Source: Mucilaginibacter segetis (GTDB taxonomy: Bacteria; Bacteroidota; Bacteroidia; Sphingobacteriales; Sphingobacteriaceae). Taken from it: DNA of 64,000 bases. The notes beneath the pieces are model-generated. The model was not told where the DNA came from. It ran no database searches and was given only the letters and a program-made list of their open reading frames with translations. The stretch is from contig NZ_JAEHFW010000001.1 in assembly GCF_016522075.1 (NCBI RefSeq), positions 496,001 through 560,000 on the forward strand, given 5' to 3'. Positions 9,984 through 19,069 of the stretch are shown one piece after another. The translations under genes were made by a program, and so were the position numbers. How positions within the stretch are numbered: position 1 is the stretch's first letter; each line of letters starts with the position of its first letter.

Positions 9984-10322
9984 ATGAACGCCAATCCATT
10001 ATTAAAGGGAACTCTGCAGACCATTATTTTAAAGCTATTAGAAGATAATACAGAAATGTACGGTTACGAAATAACTCAAAAGGTTAAACAGGCATCTGCC
10101 GGGGAAATAATGCTAACTGAAGGCGCTTTATATCCTGCCCTGCATAAATTGGAGGCCGAAGGGTTTTTAGAAACATTTACGCAGGTGGTGGATAACCGCG
10201 TACGCAAATATTATCGTTTAACTGAGGAGGGCGGCAAAGAGGTTACCAGTAAATTGAAGGAAGCGCAAGGTTTTATAGAACAACTACAAACTATATTGAA
10301 TTTAAAAACGGCAGCAAAATGA
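9984..10322 (+). CDS. PadR-family transcriptional regulator
   Basis: This is a 112-residue winged-helix repressor of the PadR N-terminal family. The signature runs LKGTLQTIILKLLEDNTEMYGYEI, then LTEGALYPALHKLEAEGFL and the wing VVDNRVRKYYRLTEEGGKE, followed by a short C-terminal dimerisation helix. An ATG at 9954 in frame lies within the palindromic operator and next to the -7 element, so ATG 9984 is the likely start. The gene overlaps the downstream membrane protein gene by 4 bp (ATGA), the common arrangement where PadR controls its partner. The inducer is unknown. Confidence 0.9.
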   Translation: MNANPLLKGTLQTIILKLLEDNTEMYGYEITQKVKQASAGEIMLTEGALYPALHKLEAEGFLETFTQVVDNRVRKYYRLTEEGGKEVTSKLKEAQGFIEQLQTILNLKTAAK

Positions 10323-10975
10323 AACCGGACAAAAAACAACTTAAATTTTTACAGGACTATCTGCAAAGAAAATTAACTTATAGGGAAACATTTGAAGAGA
10401 TCTATGATCATATTTTGTCTGCTATAGAACAATTGCCCCAGCAGATACAATTTGAAGTAGCTGTAAATAAAATACTACAAACTGATTTTGGAGGATACGA
10501 TAACCTGGGTAAGGTAGAAATGGCAAGTAAAAAAGCGTTGGTTAAAGAGAGTTTTAAAAAATTCACTGTGCTTTTTACTGCTTACTTTAAATTTCCGTAC
10601 GTGCTTTATACAGGTGGCTTTTTTGTACTGGTGTATTACTTAGCATCGCATGTGAAACTTGAGCCTATGCTTTTAGAAGGAATATTTGCTTTATCTATAG
10701 TTTTTCCGGGTATAGTAACATTAATAAGATTGTATTATACAGGCTACACATTTTTGTCTACAAAGAAGTCTGCCCGCGACAGGTTATTTAATAATCTTGG
10801 CGGTATCCCTGTACGAATATTTGTGCTGATTAACCTTTTTATATTTGGTACCCCATTGGGTTGGATAGCAACCGGAGCTATTGGTATATCAATTTTACTG
10901 ACTTTAGCATTGGTTTATAATTTCGCCTTCTATAAACTTTATAAAGCGGAATTTAAAATGAGCATAACAACATAG
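10319..10975 (+). CDS. PadR-linked membrane protein of unknown function
   Basis: I do not recognise a named family. The 218-residue protein has a soluble alpha-helical N-terminus (about 1-85, KQLKFLQDYLQRKLTYRETF, then EEIYDHILSAIEQ) like the permease-prefix domains found in partners of PadR regulators, followed by about four membrane segments near 92-112, 117-140, 163-180 and 185-205. Translational coupling to padR suggests a two-gene unit, perhaps an envelope stress response. It ends 8 bp before the convergent protease gene, with no terminator visible. Confidence 0.7.
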   Translation: MKPDKKQLKFLQDYLQRKLTYRETFEEIYDHILSAIEQLPQQIQFEVAVNKILQTDFGGYDNLGKVEMASKKALVKESFKKFTVLFTAYFKFPYVLYTGGFFVLVYYLASHVKLEPMLLEGIFALSIVFPGIVTLIRLYYTGYTFLSTKKSARDRLFNNLGGIPVRIFVLINLFIFGTPLGWIATGAIGISILLTLALVYNFAFYKLYKAEFKMSITT

Positions 10976-10982
10976 CAACTGT

Positions 10983-11414
10983 TCAGGTAAGCAGTAAAAC
11001 CTGTTTATCATAATCAATAACCGCTTTATATTTCATTAATATATCGCTTCCCAACACACCTAATACTTCGGGGTGCCCCATTTGTTCATAGGCTATATTA
11101 ATTGTGGACAGGTCAAGAACGGCTACTTCAAGTTCGGGTATAAGCAGGTCGCCCAACCATATATTAGGTATAATAGCGGTAGATGATAACATTGTGTTGG
11201 TACCCAACCCGGTAGATAAACATTCACTTGCTTCTATTAAAGCATTCTCATTAGCCTGTAGCAATAAAGTATGGTCAAATGCGGTTCTTGAAGCGCCTGT
11301 ATCTAATACCACTTTAAAATGTTGCTTAAAAATAACAATATCCAATAACGGATGATAACCATCATCATGAAGATCAATAATGTGCAGAGGTATTGATATG
11401 GTTGTTTTAGTCAT
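10983..11414 (-). CDS. Retropepsin-like aspartic protease domain protein
   Basis: This 143-residue protein has a single pepsin/retropepsin fold. The active-site motif is D38-T-G-A (VVLDTGASRTAFD), followed by the flap region and the late hydrophobic strand VLGVLGSDILMKYKAVIDYD that is typical of bacterial clan AA proteases. One domain per chain implies an active homodimer. There is no signal peptide or membrane segment, so it is probably cytoplasmic. Its substrate is unknown and neither neighbour suggests one. Confidence 0.8.
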   Translation of the reverse strand: MTKTTISIPLHIIDLHDDGYHPLLDIVIFKQHFKVVLDTGASRTAFDHTLLLQANENALIEASECLSTGLGTNTMLSSTAIIPNIWLGDLLIPELEVAVLDLSTINIAYEQMGHPEVLGVLGSDILMKYKAVIDYDKQVLLLT

Positions 11415-11502
11415 TTAAGTAAATAGTTTTTTCCTGATTTTACTACAGATAAGAACGAACATTCAGGATAAATTAATATGGAGCTCGTGGTTTTTCAAAT
11501 TT

Positions 11503-13794
11503 TTAGAACGGATATCCTATGGCAAGGTTAAATACCAGGTTTTCCCGACGCCATTCGCTGCTGCCAAAATCAATTTTGTTAATTACCCATCGTTGGCCTT
11601 CAGGTAAATAGGGTTTTCTTATCGGAAAAGCCAGATCTGTACGCAATACCAATACGCTGAGATCAAACCTTAAGCCTACTCCTGCATCTGCTGCGAGTTC
11701 TCCCAAAAACTTTTTAGTAAATTCTCCGCCCGGCTGGCTTGGATTAGAATTCAATAACCAGATGTTACCGGCATCAACAAACAATGCCCCTCTTACAATG
11801 CTAAATAGTTTTGGTCTGTACTCTAAGTTAGCCTCTATTTTTATATCACCTGATTCGTCCGGAAGAAAGCCGGTATCGCCGGTATTTTGCTCCGGAAGAT
11901 AAGTGCCAGGCCCGATAGAACGTGCCCGGAAACCACGCAAGCTATTTGTGCCGCCAATAAAAAATTGCTGGCTATAGGGCAATACCGTTGAGTTGCCGTA
12001 TGGGTAGCCAATGCCAACTAATAACCTGCTCGCTATTGAGCTGTTGGCGCCAGTTTTATGATAAAATCTTATCTCGTTCTCTAACTTTGCGAATTGATTG
12101 AACGGTGTGCCAAAAAGGCGGCGTACCTTTCCTGCAAGTGTGTCGGCACCTGTTGCTAAACCATATAAATTTGCTGATAGGCTAACTTTTCCGTTGTAGT
12201 AAAAAGTATTGGTTTTATAGGTTTCTGTGGTGTTGGTGTAAGTGTAACTATAGCTTGGCCCGAAAGTAAATTGCTTATCAATAACATGCCCAAGGGCGGG
12301 ATTGTTAGAATTGCGGATACTGTCGCGGTATTCCTGACTAATATTAGTAGGACTTGTATAATTTATATTGGTTAAATTAAGCTCATTAGTTACATGCTCG
12401 TTTGATTTCCATTGATAACCGAATGAAGCGGTGAATGAATTTAAGGAATATAATTTTTGCCTGTTTACCAGGGTATAACTCAAACTCAGATTTGTACGCG
12501 GAATATATGCGTTATCAGCTTTGAGCTTAAACGGACTTAATATTATTCGTGGCCACGATAGAGTAGTTTGTATACCAGCCTGATAAACATTATAACCGCT
12601 GTTTTGTCCGGAGAATTGCACATCGGTGCTACCAAACAGAGTTACGGTTAATGCTTCGCCTCCTTTAAAGGCATTCCTGTTTTTCCAGCTCAGGTTTAAC
12701 TGTGTACCCGTATAATTTGCGGAGGTAGTGCGTCCCAATATTTCTGCCTGTAACGATTTACGCTTATACTGAGTTAAAAAATAATATACATCTAACTTGT
12801 TGGAGTCAGCAGTTGATACATCCTCAAACCTGTTTTTAACATAACTGAAAGGCCCCAGATTGATAAACCTGTTCAATGAATTATTGTGAACGGTACGGCT
12901 ATACACATCACCGGGATGCAGTAAAACTGTATTAGCAAAAAGGAAGGGGCTAACGGAGTGTTTGGGATCGATAATATTATACCATCTGTATGGGTAAACC
13001 TGATCTTTTTTAAGTGAAGTATCACGCAGTGAATAGGTGGGGTAAACAAATATTTTATTAATAGTATATATGTCGCCCGCTTTATCGCTGGTTGTACTCT
13101 TTACTCTTAATAACAAGTCTACATGATGATCCGCAATAGTGCTGTCAACTTTAATGATAAGATCCTCCGGAGCAAAATAGAAGAAACCCTCCTCCTTAAG
13201 ATGGGAATCGATCCGGATACGTTCAGACTTAATTATGTCCAAATTATATTTATCACCAGACTTTAATAATGTTTCAGATGCTGTACCCGCAACAGCGGTA
13301 TCCAAACTGCTTGTTCCGGAAGGAAAGCTCACATTTCTTATTTTGTATGATGGTCCGGGCAGTGCAGTAAATATTGCTTTTGCTGTCTTCTTTTTCCCTA
13401 CTGTATCACCACTTACAGTTGCCTGAAAATAACTTTCGTTTTCCAGTCGGTTTTGCATTATTGAACTGTTTTTTTCCAAATCAACCTGGCTTATTAAAAC
13501 TGGTGGTTCGCCGTACTTACTAAAGAAACGTTTTATAAAGTTGCTGCGACTTTTTGTTTTAAAATATAACCACAACTTAACCCTCAAACCTAAAATTGAA
13601 GAGTTTGGTTTTGGCCTGATCAGTGCCTGCATTTCTGAGCTTAATGCCTTGGCATCACCCTTTGAGATGCTTTTGTCTTCAATGTTAACTTTACTGCCGG
13701 TATATAACTTTTGGCCCTCGGGTAAAAATTTGGTAGTACTGCATGCGCTAAACAGCACAGTTACTAATATTAAATATATTAAACGTTTGCTCAT
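11503..13794 (-). CDS. tamL: TamA-like outer-membrane barrel, lipoprotein form (TamL)
   Basis: This 763-residue Omp85-family protein starts with a lipoprotein signal (VTVLFSACSTTKFLPEG; lipobox cysteine at residue 18). POTRA-like domains occupy roughly 25-360, followed by a 16-strand barrel of the bacterial surface antigen (D15) type, with the barrel motif FFIGGTNSLRGFRARSIGPG near 640. Lipid-anchored TamA homologues encoded next to tamB are known in Bacteroidota as TamL. TamL and TamB are thought to bridge the envelope in outer-membrane assembly or lipid transport. The gene overlaps tamB by 4 bp downstream of it. Confidence 0.88.
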   Translation of the reverse strand: MSKRLIYLILVTVLFSACSTTKFLPEGQKLYTGSKVNIEDKSISKGDAKALSSEMQALIRPKPNSSILGLRVKLWLYFKTKSRSNFIKRFFSKYGEPPVLISQVDLEKNSSIMQNRLENESYFQATVSGDTVGKKKTAKAIFTALPGPSYKIRNVSFPSGTSSLDTAVAGTASETLLKSGDKYNLDIIKSERIRIDSHLKEEGFFYFAPEDLIIKVDSTIADHHVDLLLRVKSTTSDKAGDIYTINKIFVYPTYSLRDTSLKKDQVYPYRWYNIIDPKHSVSPFLFANTVLLHPGDVYSRTVHNNSLNRFINLGPFSYVKNRFEDVSTADSNKLDVYYFLTQYKRKSLQAEILGRTTSANYTGTQLNLSWKNRNAFKGGEALTVTLFGSTDVQFSGQNSGYNVYQAGIQTTLSWPRIILSPFKLKADNAYIPRTNLSLSYTLVNRQKLYSLNSFTASFGYQWKSNEHVTNELNLTNINYTSPTNISQEYRDSIRNSNNPALGHVIDKQFTFGPSYSYTYTNTTETYKTNTFYYNGKVSLSANLYGLATGADTLAGKVRRLFGTPFNQFAKLENEIRFYHKTGANSSIASRLLVGIGYPYGNSTVLPYSQQFFIGGTNSLRGFRARSIGPGTYLPEQNTGDTGFLPDESGDIKIEANLEYRPKLFSIVRGALFVDAGNIWLLNSNPSQPGGEFTKKFLGELAADAGVGLRFDLSVLVLRTDLAFPIRKPYLPEGQRWVINKIDFGSSEWRRENLVFNLAIGYPF

Positions 13795-16700
13795 GGGGTA
13801 GTGGTCTGGGTCTTTTCTCTGGTTTCCTTAGCTTGTTGCTGTTGCAATTCTGCCTGCTTATCTTTCTCTTTTTGTTCTTCCTTATACTTACGTCGCATCT
13901 CTTTCTCCTTAGCAGTGCGCTTACGGAATATTTCTTTGAATTTATTATAGTCAACCGTTAGCGAGAAAGCCAAACCGGTTTCTACAATTTGCCCTTGTAT
14001 TACAACGTATTCGTCTTTACGATAGGCGCGAAGTTTGTAACGTCCGTCTTTACTCAGTTTATAATTTACAGATACGTTGCCCGCAATGTTTGTTGTTTTT
14101 TGCCCTTGTTGGGCGCCTTCTAAGTTAAAGTTGTTGCCAACGCTCACGGTAAGCCTATCATTCAGGAAACGCTTGGACAGGCCTACGTTAAGATCGGTAC
14201 GATTAGTGGCAGTGCCCGATGAATAATCCTCGCCTGATGTAAGCCCAAAATCAACATCCACGCCCTCAATAAGATTACCTGCTAAACGGTTCAATTGGTC
14301 GGACAATAAACTGCTCACGCTGCTGCGTATTGCGCCTTGCAGCCCCGCGCTTCCGCCCTGGCTTTGCAAAGGATTATCACCAATAAAATGGCCTAACACC
14401 AATACACCCAATACTTGCTTGTTTAATTCATTCGGATCTTGCCTTACCTGCGCAAGCCTTGTTTTAACTGTGGTAAGCACCTCGCCCGATACATTATAAT
14501 TATTATCTTCAGGTAAAACAATATCGAATGTAATAGCCGGCTTTAATAGTTCATTACGTAAGTTAAGCTCTACATTAAACGGAAGTTTCTGTTTGTATTG
14601 GGTTTGGTTTTGTGCATCAGGTAATTGGTCGCTCACTAAATCAATAGGAGGGACATTAGCAATGTAGATTGCAGTAAGGTCAATATTTGCGCTTGTAGGG
14701 TCTCCTGTCCATGTTATAGTACTGCCTTGCTTAAAGTTAAATTTACGGTTAACCGATGCATATGATAGGTTGTAAGAACCTTCGTTAACTGTATAAGTTC
14801 CTGTAAGGCTGGTTTTCCCACTCGGATCAATGCCACCGCTTAGGTGTGCCTCGCCTTTTAGCTGTACGATATCGCCGTTTCGCTCATCAACCACTATGGT
14901 AAAGTTGGCGTTTTTATCGATATTAACTACCGCGTTAACATCAAGGCCTGTAATATCTGATTTTTTAAGCGAATCCAATTGGCGCGCCATCAGTATCGAA
15001 TCAGTTTTCGGTGCGCTCTGGTCTATAAATTCTACTACACCTTTTCTGTCCTCAATTCCGGGATCGGTAGTAGGTAATACTATCGTCAAATCCGTTTTGT
15101 CATTAACTGTAAGTGTAGCATCCACAACCGGTTTATCCATATCGCCACGTATCTTGATATTGCTGTTTAAATACAATTGGCCATAAAAAAGCTTATTGTC
15201 GGCTTTGGTAGAATTAACCACCCTGAAATTATTGGTACGGATATCCATACCGAACTTAAAGTCTGTATACGTTTTAGTGTATATGGATCCGGTAACAATG
15301 GCCTTGTTTCCTGTAGAATCAACCAGCGTAAAATCATTGAATCTGATGCCCTCATCATTAAATGTTATACTCTCTGAAGGCATGGTGAAATAAGAGTTAA
15401 GCATGGTTACATTAAATCCGGCCTTGTTAAAGTTAATGTTACCGCGTACTGCCGGTGCATCTGTGGTGCCGGTAACTTTTAACTGCCCTGTTATGTTACC
15501 GGTAGAATTATGTATGCTACCAAAGCTGAAAGCTTCTATGGTTTTCATATTCAGGTTGGTGATATTTAAGTTAAGGTCAAAGCGGCTCTCGGGGGTTGCG
15601 TAATAAATACCATTCAGATCTACCTGATTTCCGCGTCCGGTGATACTTACGTTTGCTGCATATGCATTCTTGGTTTGATTGTTTACCTTAACGGCAATAT
15701 TACCTATCGTATCACCTTTAAAGCTGAAATCGTTAATATTTAAAGAAGCAGTAACCAATGGCGATGCCTGGAAATTACTAATAACCGCGTTGCCGTTAAT
15801 TAAACCACCTGCCAAAAGGGTATCTTGTTGAGCTATTTTTGTAAGTGTTTCAATCCGGAAATTTTTGAAGTCAACAGTTATCGGAGAGTTAAACTCACCG
15901 GAGTTGCTGTTAACACTTAATACCTGATTGCTATTGGAAATGCTGAAGTTACGTGCAAGTATTCCTTTATTACCGAATTGTATAGTATTATCCGGATTTA
16001 CTGACCACAGCGTATAATCAAGCAATAAACCGTTTTGTAGTAAACTAAACTGATACTGATCCGGCAGAGCGCTTAGTATACCTGCTAACCTGTAACGGTC
16101 TTTTTTTGCGGCGTCTCTGACCTGTAGATTAATACCTAATTTGTTGTTTTGTGCGCTGCCTGATAAACTGGTGTTTAGCAGATCTATATTTGAGGATACC
16201 TTTATTTCATCTACGGTCAAATTATAATTAAGTGCGTTATTGCCCGTATTTATGGCCAGTTTCATATTATTAACCACGTTGGTGCCGTAAACAATTTTTG
16301 GCATCGAACCATTTACAACAAGTTCGCCGCTGCTACTGTTAAAGCGTCCGTTTATCAATACCGGATCCAACTGTTTAAGATCAGGAGCAAATTGAGTAAC
16401 CAGCGGTGTTTTTACAAAACGGGCATCAAATGTGAACTGTTGTGGCGAATATTTAACTGCAGGTTGTTTTTTTGTTGTGGTTGAGGCAGACAACTCAGTG
16501 TTATAATACTTATTAATAACATCCTGAAGTGCAGTACCTACTTCGGTTAATTTATATTTGCCGCTCATATGAGCATATAATACAGGTGTTTTTAATCGTA
16601 AAGAACTGCTATCTGCAGTTGCTGTTGATATTAAACTTATGGAATCCATACGTATGCGCTGATCCTTATTAACCACCAACAGGTCTGTAGCTAAAATATT

Positions 16701-18923
16701 GGCATTCAAATAATCCGGATCGGCGGTAGCAACATCTGCTATAACTTTGCCATGAAAGCGCATGGCGTCTTTGGTAAAATTTAACTTTTGCAGATCAACG
16801 CTATCTACCAATAAGGTAGCGTTCACTGACGGATATTTTTTGTTCATATTGGCCTTTGCATCAAGGCTAAAATGAATATTTGGATCTTTCATGCTGGCAT
16901 TGGCAATATAACTTCCATTATTACCGCTTCCTTTAAGTATCAGGTTTTTATAGTTATAGCCTTTTATTTGAGCGCTGATCACATTGGCGTTAAATTTTAA
17001 ATTAGCCTTTTTAGGATCGGTTCCTGTACCATTTACATCTGCAACAAGGGTAAGATTACCCACATTTTGCGGTTGTTTAGTTAAAGCGCCAACGTTTAAG
17101 TTGTTTGCTTTAATATTGGCAGAATAAGTTTCGCGTCCTTTCCCTTTGCCGCTTTTCATAGCTGCTACCAGATCAACCGCACCATAACTACTACGCAATT
17201 TCATCCTGGTGTTAAAGTTCTTCATGGTTCCTTTAAAGGTTCCTTTTAGATCCATATTCTCAGGTATACTTATATTTTCAGGTATGCTTCCTGCAGGTGC
17301 TAAACGTGCTATATCGCGGCGAATCGTTCTGAAATCATTTATGTTCAGATCAAAATAAGCCTTCTCAACATCGGGTAAGCCGCGCATGGTAGCCGATGCC
17401 TTAATGTAAGTGTTGCCAAAGCCGGATACTTCCAAATTGGGTATTTTTAAATCATCAACCCGGCCCGTTATCCGTCCGTTTATTTTTAATACGGAATTTG
17501 GCGAACTTTTAAAAGGCTCCATCTTACTCATTGTTGGCATCAGCAATAAAACGTCCTTTAAGCCTAATTTACTCCCGTTCAGATCCGCATTGATACCCAA
17601 ACTACCCAAATCATTAGTAAGTGCTTCAATAGATGGGTAACTTACCTGCAGTTGTTTTTGAATTACCGATTGCGGAGTTTCCACCAGCAGATCGTTTAAA
17701 TAAGCACTATTTGGTCCATAGAAAAATGCGGTATGGAATTTTTTGATCACCAAACCACTTTTTTCGCTAAATGTAAAGGAGTTTATTTTTCCGGATAAAC
17801 TATCCGTATTATAAGCTATGTTTTCAGCTTCCGCATTCAGATTACGTATATCCATATGCGCAAAGTCAAGTCCACGAGGTATTGCTTTCTGTGCATTATT
17901 GTCAAATTTTACGTTGTCGTTTGTAAAGCTGATTTTCCCCAATTCGGCTGTCCAACCTTTGGTTTGAGTTGCAGACATCAGCGTGTCAATTTTTTTAACA
18001 GTTTTATCGGCCGCTTTTTTAACGGTTTCAGGCTTTGTAAATGCAAGAGCAGCTCTGGTATCATTCAATAAAATTGATTTAATACCTACATGCTGATTCT
18101 TTAGGTCCAGCTTTTCCATTTCCACCAAAAACTTGCCCAACTTAACGTTCGATGTCATTTCGCTGCTGCGATAATCCACCTTAACATCAGCCACATCAAT
18201 AGTTCCAAGATCAAGGATCATATTTAATGGCGTGGTTGCGGTGTCAATAGTGGCAGCCTGATTTATTGAAGAGCCAGCAGGTGTTTGAATAATACGTGCA
18301 TTTACTCCGCTTAATGTTATTTTAGGAATGGTGAACTTCATTTTATCCATATCAAAATCGGTGATACGGGTATCAAAATGACCCAGTAAAAACTTCACGT
18401 CGTTGCCCGTGGTTACGTCTTTATAGGCAACATTTATGCTATCCAGAATGATTTTTTCTACCGAGAATTTCATGGTAGATGTGGTGTCCTCAGGTTGAGG
18501 CTCTTTTTTTTGTTCACCGGCAAAGGCCTTTATTATATAATCAAAATTGAAAACACTATCAGCTCCACGGTTTACTTTAACAGTAACTCCCTGCAGGTTA
18601 ATTTCATTAATTTCCACTTTATTGTTGATTAGCTTGAATAAGCTGATATCAACTTTCAATTTATCGCCAGCAATAAGAGTGTCTTTTTTCTGATCTTCAA
18701 AATACACGTCTTCTAAAACCAAAAGTTTAGGTAATCCTAAACTGATATGGCCTATCTCTACTTTGGTGTGTATCTTATTTTCTAAAAAACTTACTGCCTT
18801 ATTTTTAGCAAAGTTTTGTATAGCGGGTATTTGTATTAAAATAACTACAAGCAACACTAAAAAAATGACACTTGCAATTATCCACAGTATAGTTTTAAGG
18901 GCTATTCGTCCAAATCGTTCCAA
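13791..18923 (-). CDS. tamB: Translocation and assembly module TamB (AsmA-like, DUF490)
   Basis: This is a giant 1710-residue protein with one N-terminal membrane anchor (about residues 10-30, LWIIASVIFLVLLVVILIQI), a long beta-rich taco-shaped region, and the C-terminal DUF490/TamB domain (about 1300-1640) with GVLVLGHFIGDNPLQ and a late beta segment DLNVGLSKRFLNDRLTVSVG. TamB spans the periplasm and acts with TamA/TamL in outer-membrane protein assembly or phospholipid transport. After the domain there is an unusual charged tail of about 50 residues rich in Lys, Glu and Gln. It is the first gene of the pair and is divergent from dnaE. Confidence 0.9.
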   Translation of the reverse strand: MERFGRIALKTILWIIASVIFLVLLVVILIQIPAIQNFAKNKAVSFLENKIHTKVEIGHISLGLPKLLVLEDVYFEDQKKDTLIAGDKLKVDISLFKLINNKVEINEINLQGVTVKVNRGADSVFNFDYIIKAFAGEQKKEPQPEDTTSTMKFSVEKIILDSINVAYKDVTTGNDVKFLLGHFDTRITDFDMDKMKFTIPKITLSGVNARIIQTPAGSSINQAATIDTATTPLNMILDLGTIDVADVKVDYRSSEMTSNVKLGKFLVEMEKLDLKNQHVGIKSILLNDTRAALAFTKPETVKKAADKTVKKIDTLMSATQTKGWTAELGKISFTNDNVKFDNNAQKAIPRGLDFAHMDIRNLNAEAENIAYNTDSLSGKINSFTFSEKSGLVIKKFHTAFFYGPNSAYLNDLLVETPQSVIQKQLQVSYPSIEALTNDLGSLGINADLNGSKLGLKDVLLLMPTMSKMEPFKSSPNSVLKINGRITGRVDDLKIPNLEVSGFGNTYIKASATMRGLPDVEKAYFDLNINDFRTIRRDIARLAPAGSIPENISIPENMDLKGTFKGTMKNFNTRMKLRSSYGAVDLVAAMKSGKGKGRETYSANIKANNLNVGALTKQPQNVGNLTLVADVNGTGTDPKKANLKFNANVISAQIKGYNYKNLILKGSGNNGSYIANASMKDPNIHFSLDAKANMNKKYPSVNATLLVDSVDLQKLNFTKDAMRFHGKVIADVATADPDYLNANILATDLLVVNKDQRIRMDSISLISTATADSSSLRLKTPVLYAHMSGKYKLTEVGTALQDVINKYYNTELSASTTTKKQPAVKYSPQQFTFDARFVKTPLVTQFAPDLKQLDPVLINGRFNSSSGELVVNGSMPKIVYGTNVVNNMKLAINTGNNALNYNLTVDEIKVSSNIDLLNTSLSGSAQNNKLGINLQVRDAAKKDRYRLAGILSALPDQYQFSLLQNGLLLDYTLWSVNPDNTIQFGNKGILARNFSISNSNQVLSVNSNSGEFNSPITVDFKNFRIETLTKIAQQDTLLAGGLINGNAVISNFQASPLVTASLNINDFSFKGDTIGNIAVKVNNQTKNAYAANVSITGRGNQVDLNGIYYATPESRFDLNLNITNLNMKTIEAFSFGSIHNSTGNITGQLKVTGTTDAPAVRGNINFNKAGFNVTMLNSYFTMPSESITFNDEGIRFNDFTLVDSTGNKAIVTGSIYTKTYTDFKFGMDIRTNNFRVVNSTKADNKLFYGQLYLNSNIKIRGDMDKPVVDATLTVNDKTDLTIVLPTTDPGIEDRKGVVEFIDQSAPKTDSILMARQLDSLKKSDITGLDVNAVVNIDKNANFTIVVDERNGDIVQLKGEAHLSGGIDPSGKTSLTGTYTVNEGSYNLSYASVNRKFNFKQGSTITWTGDPTSANIDLTAIYIANVPPIDLVSDQLPDAQNQTQYKQKLPFNVELNLRNELLKPAITFDIVLPEDNNYNVSGEVLTTVKTRLAQVRQDPNELNKQVLGVLVLGHFIGDNPLQSQGGSAGLQGAIRSSVSSLLSDQLNRLAGNLIEGVDVDFGLTSGEDYSSGTATNRTDLNVGLSKRFLNDRLTVSVGNNFNLEGAQQGQKTTNIAGNVSVNYKLSKDGRYKLRAYRKDEYVVIQGQIVETGLAFSLTVDYNKFKEIFRKRTAKEKEMRRKYKEEQKEKDKQAELQQQQAKETREKTQTTTP

Positions 18924-19028
18924 TTTTATTAAGGTTAGGAGTGTTACATATATAATTACAAATTATGTGCTAAAATGTGGGGTGGCACTCAATTTTTCAA
19001 CACATGTTAACCTCAAATTGTTTTTTGG

Positions 19029-19036
19029 TAGCTTTG
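19029..19036 (+). promoter_or_regulatory. Bacteroidota -7 element for dnaE
   Basis: TAGCTTTG matches TAnnTTTG exactly and lies 33 bp upstream of the dnaE start, in the divergent gap with tamB. Confidence 0.55.
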
Positions 19037-19069
19037 TATTCTACACGATATTGTTGATACAGATTTAAT

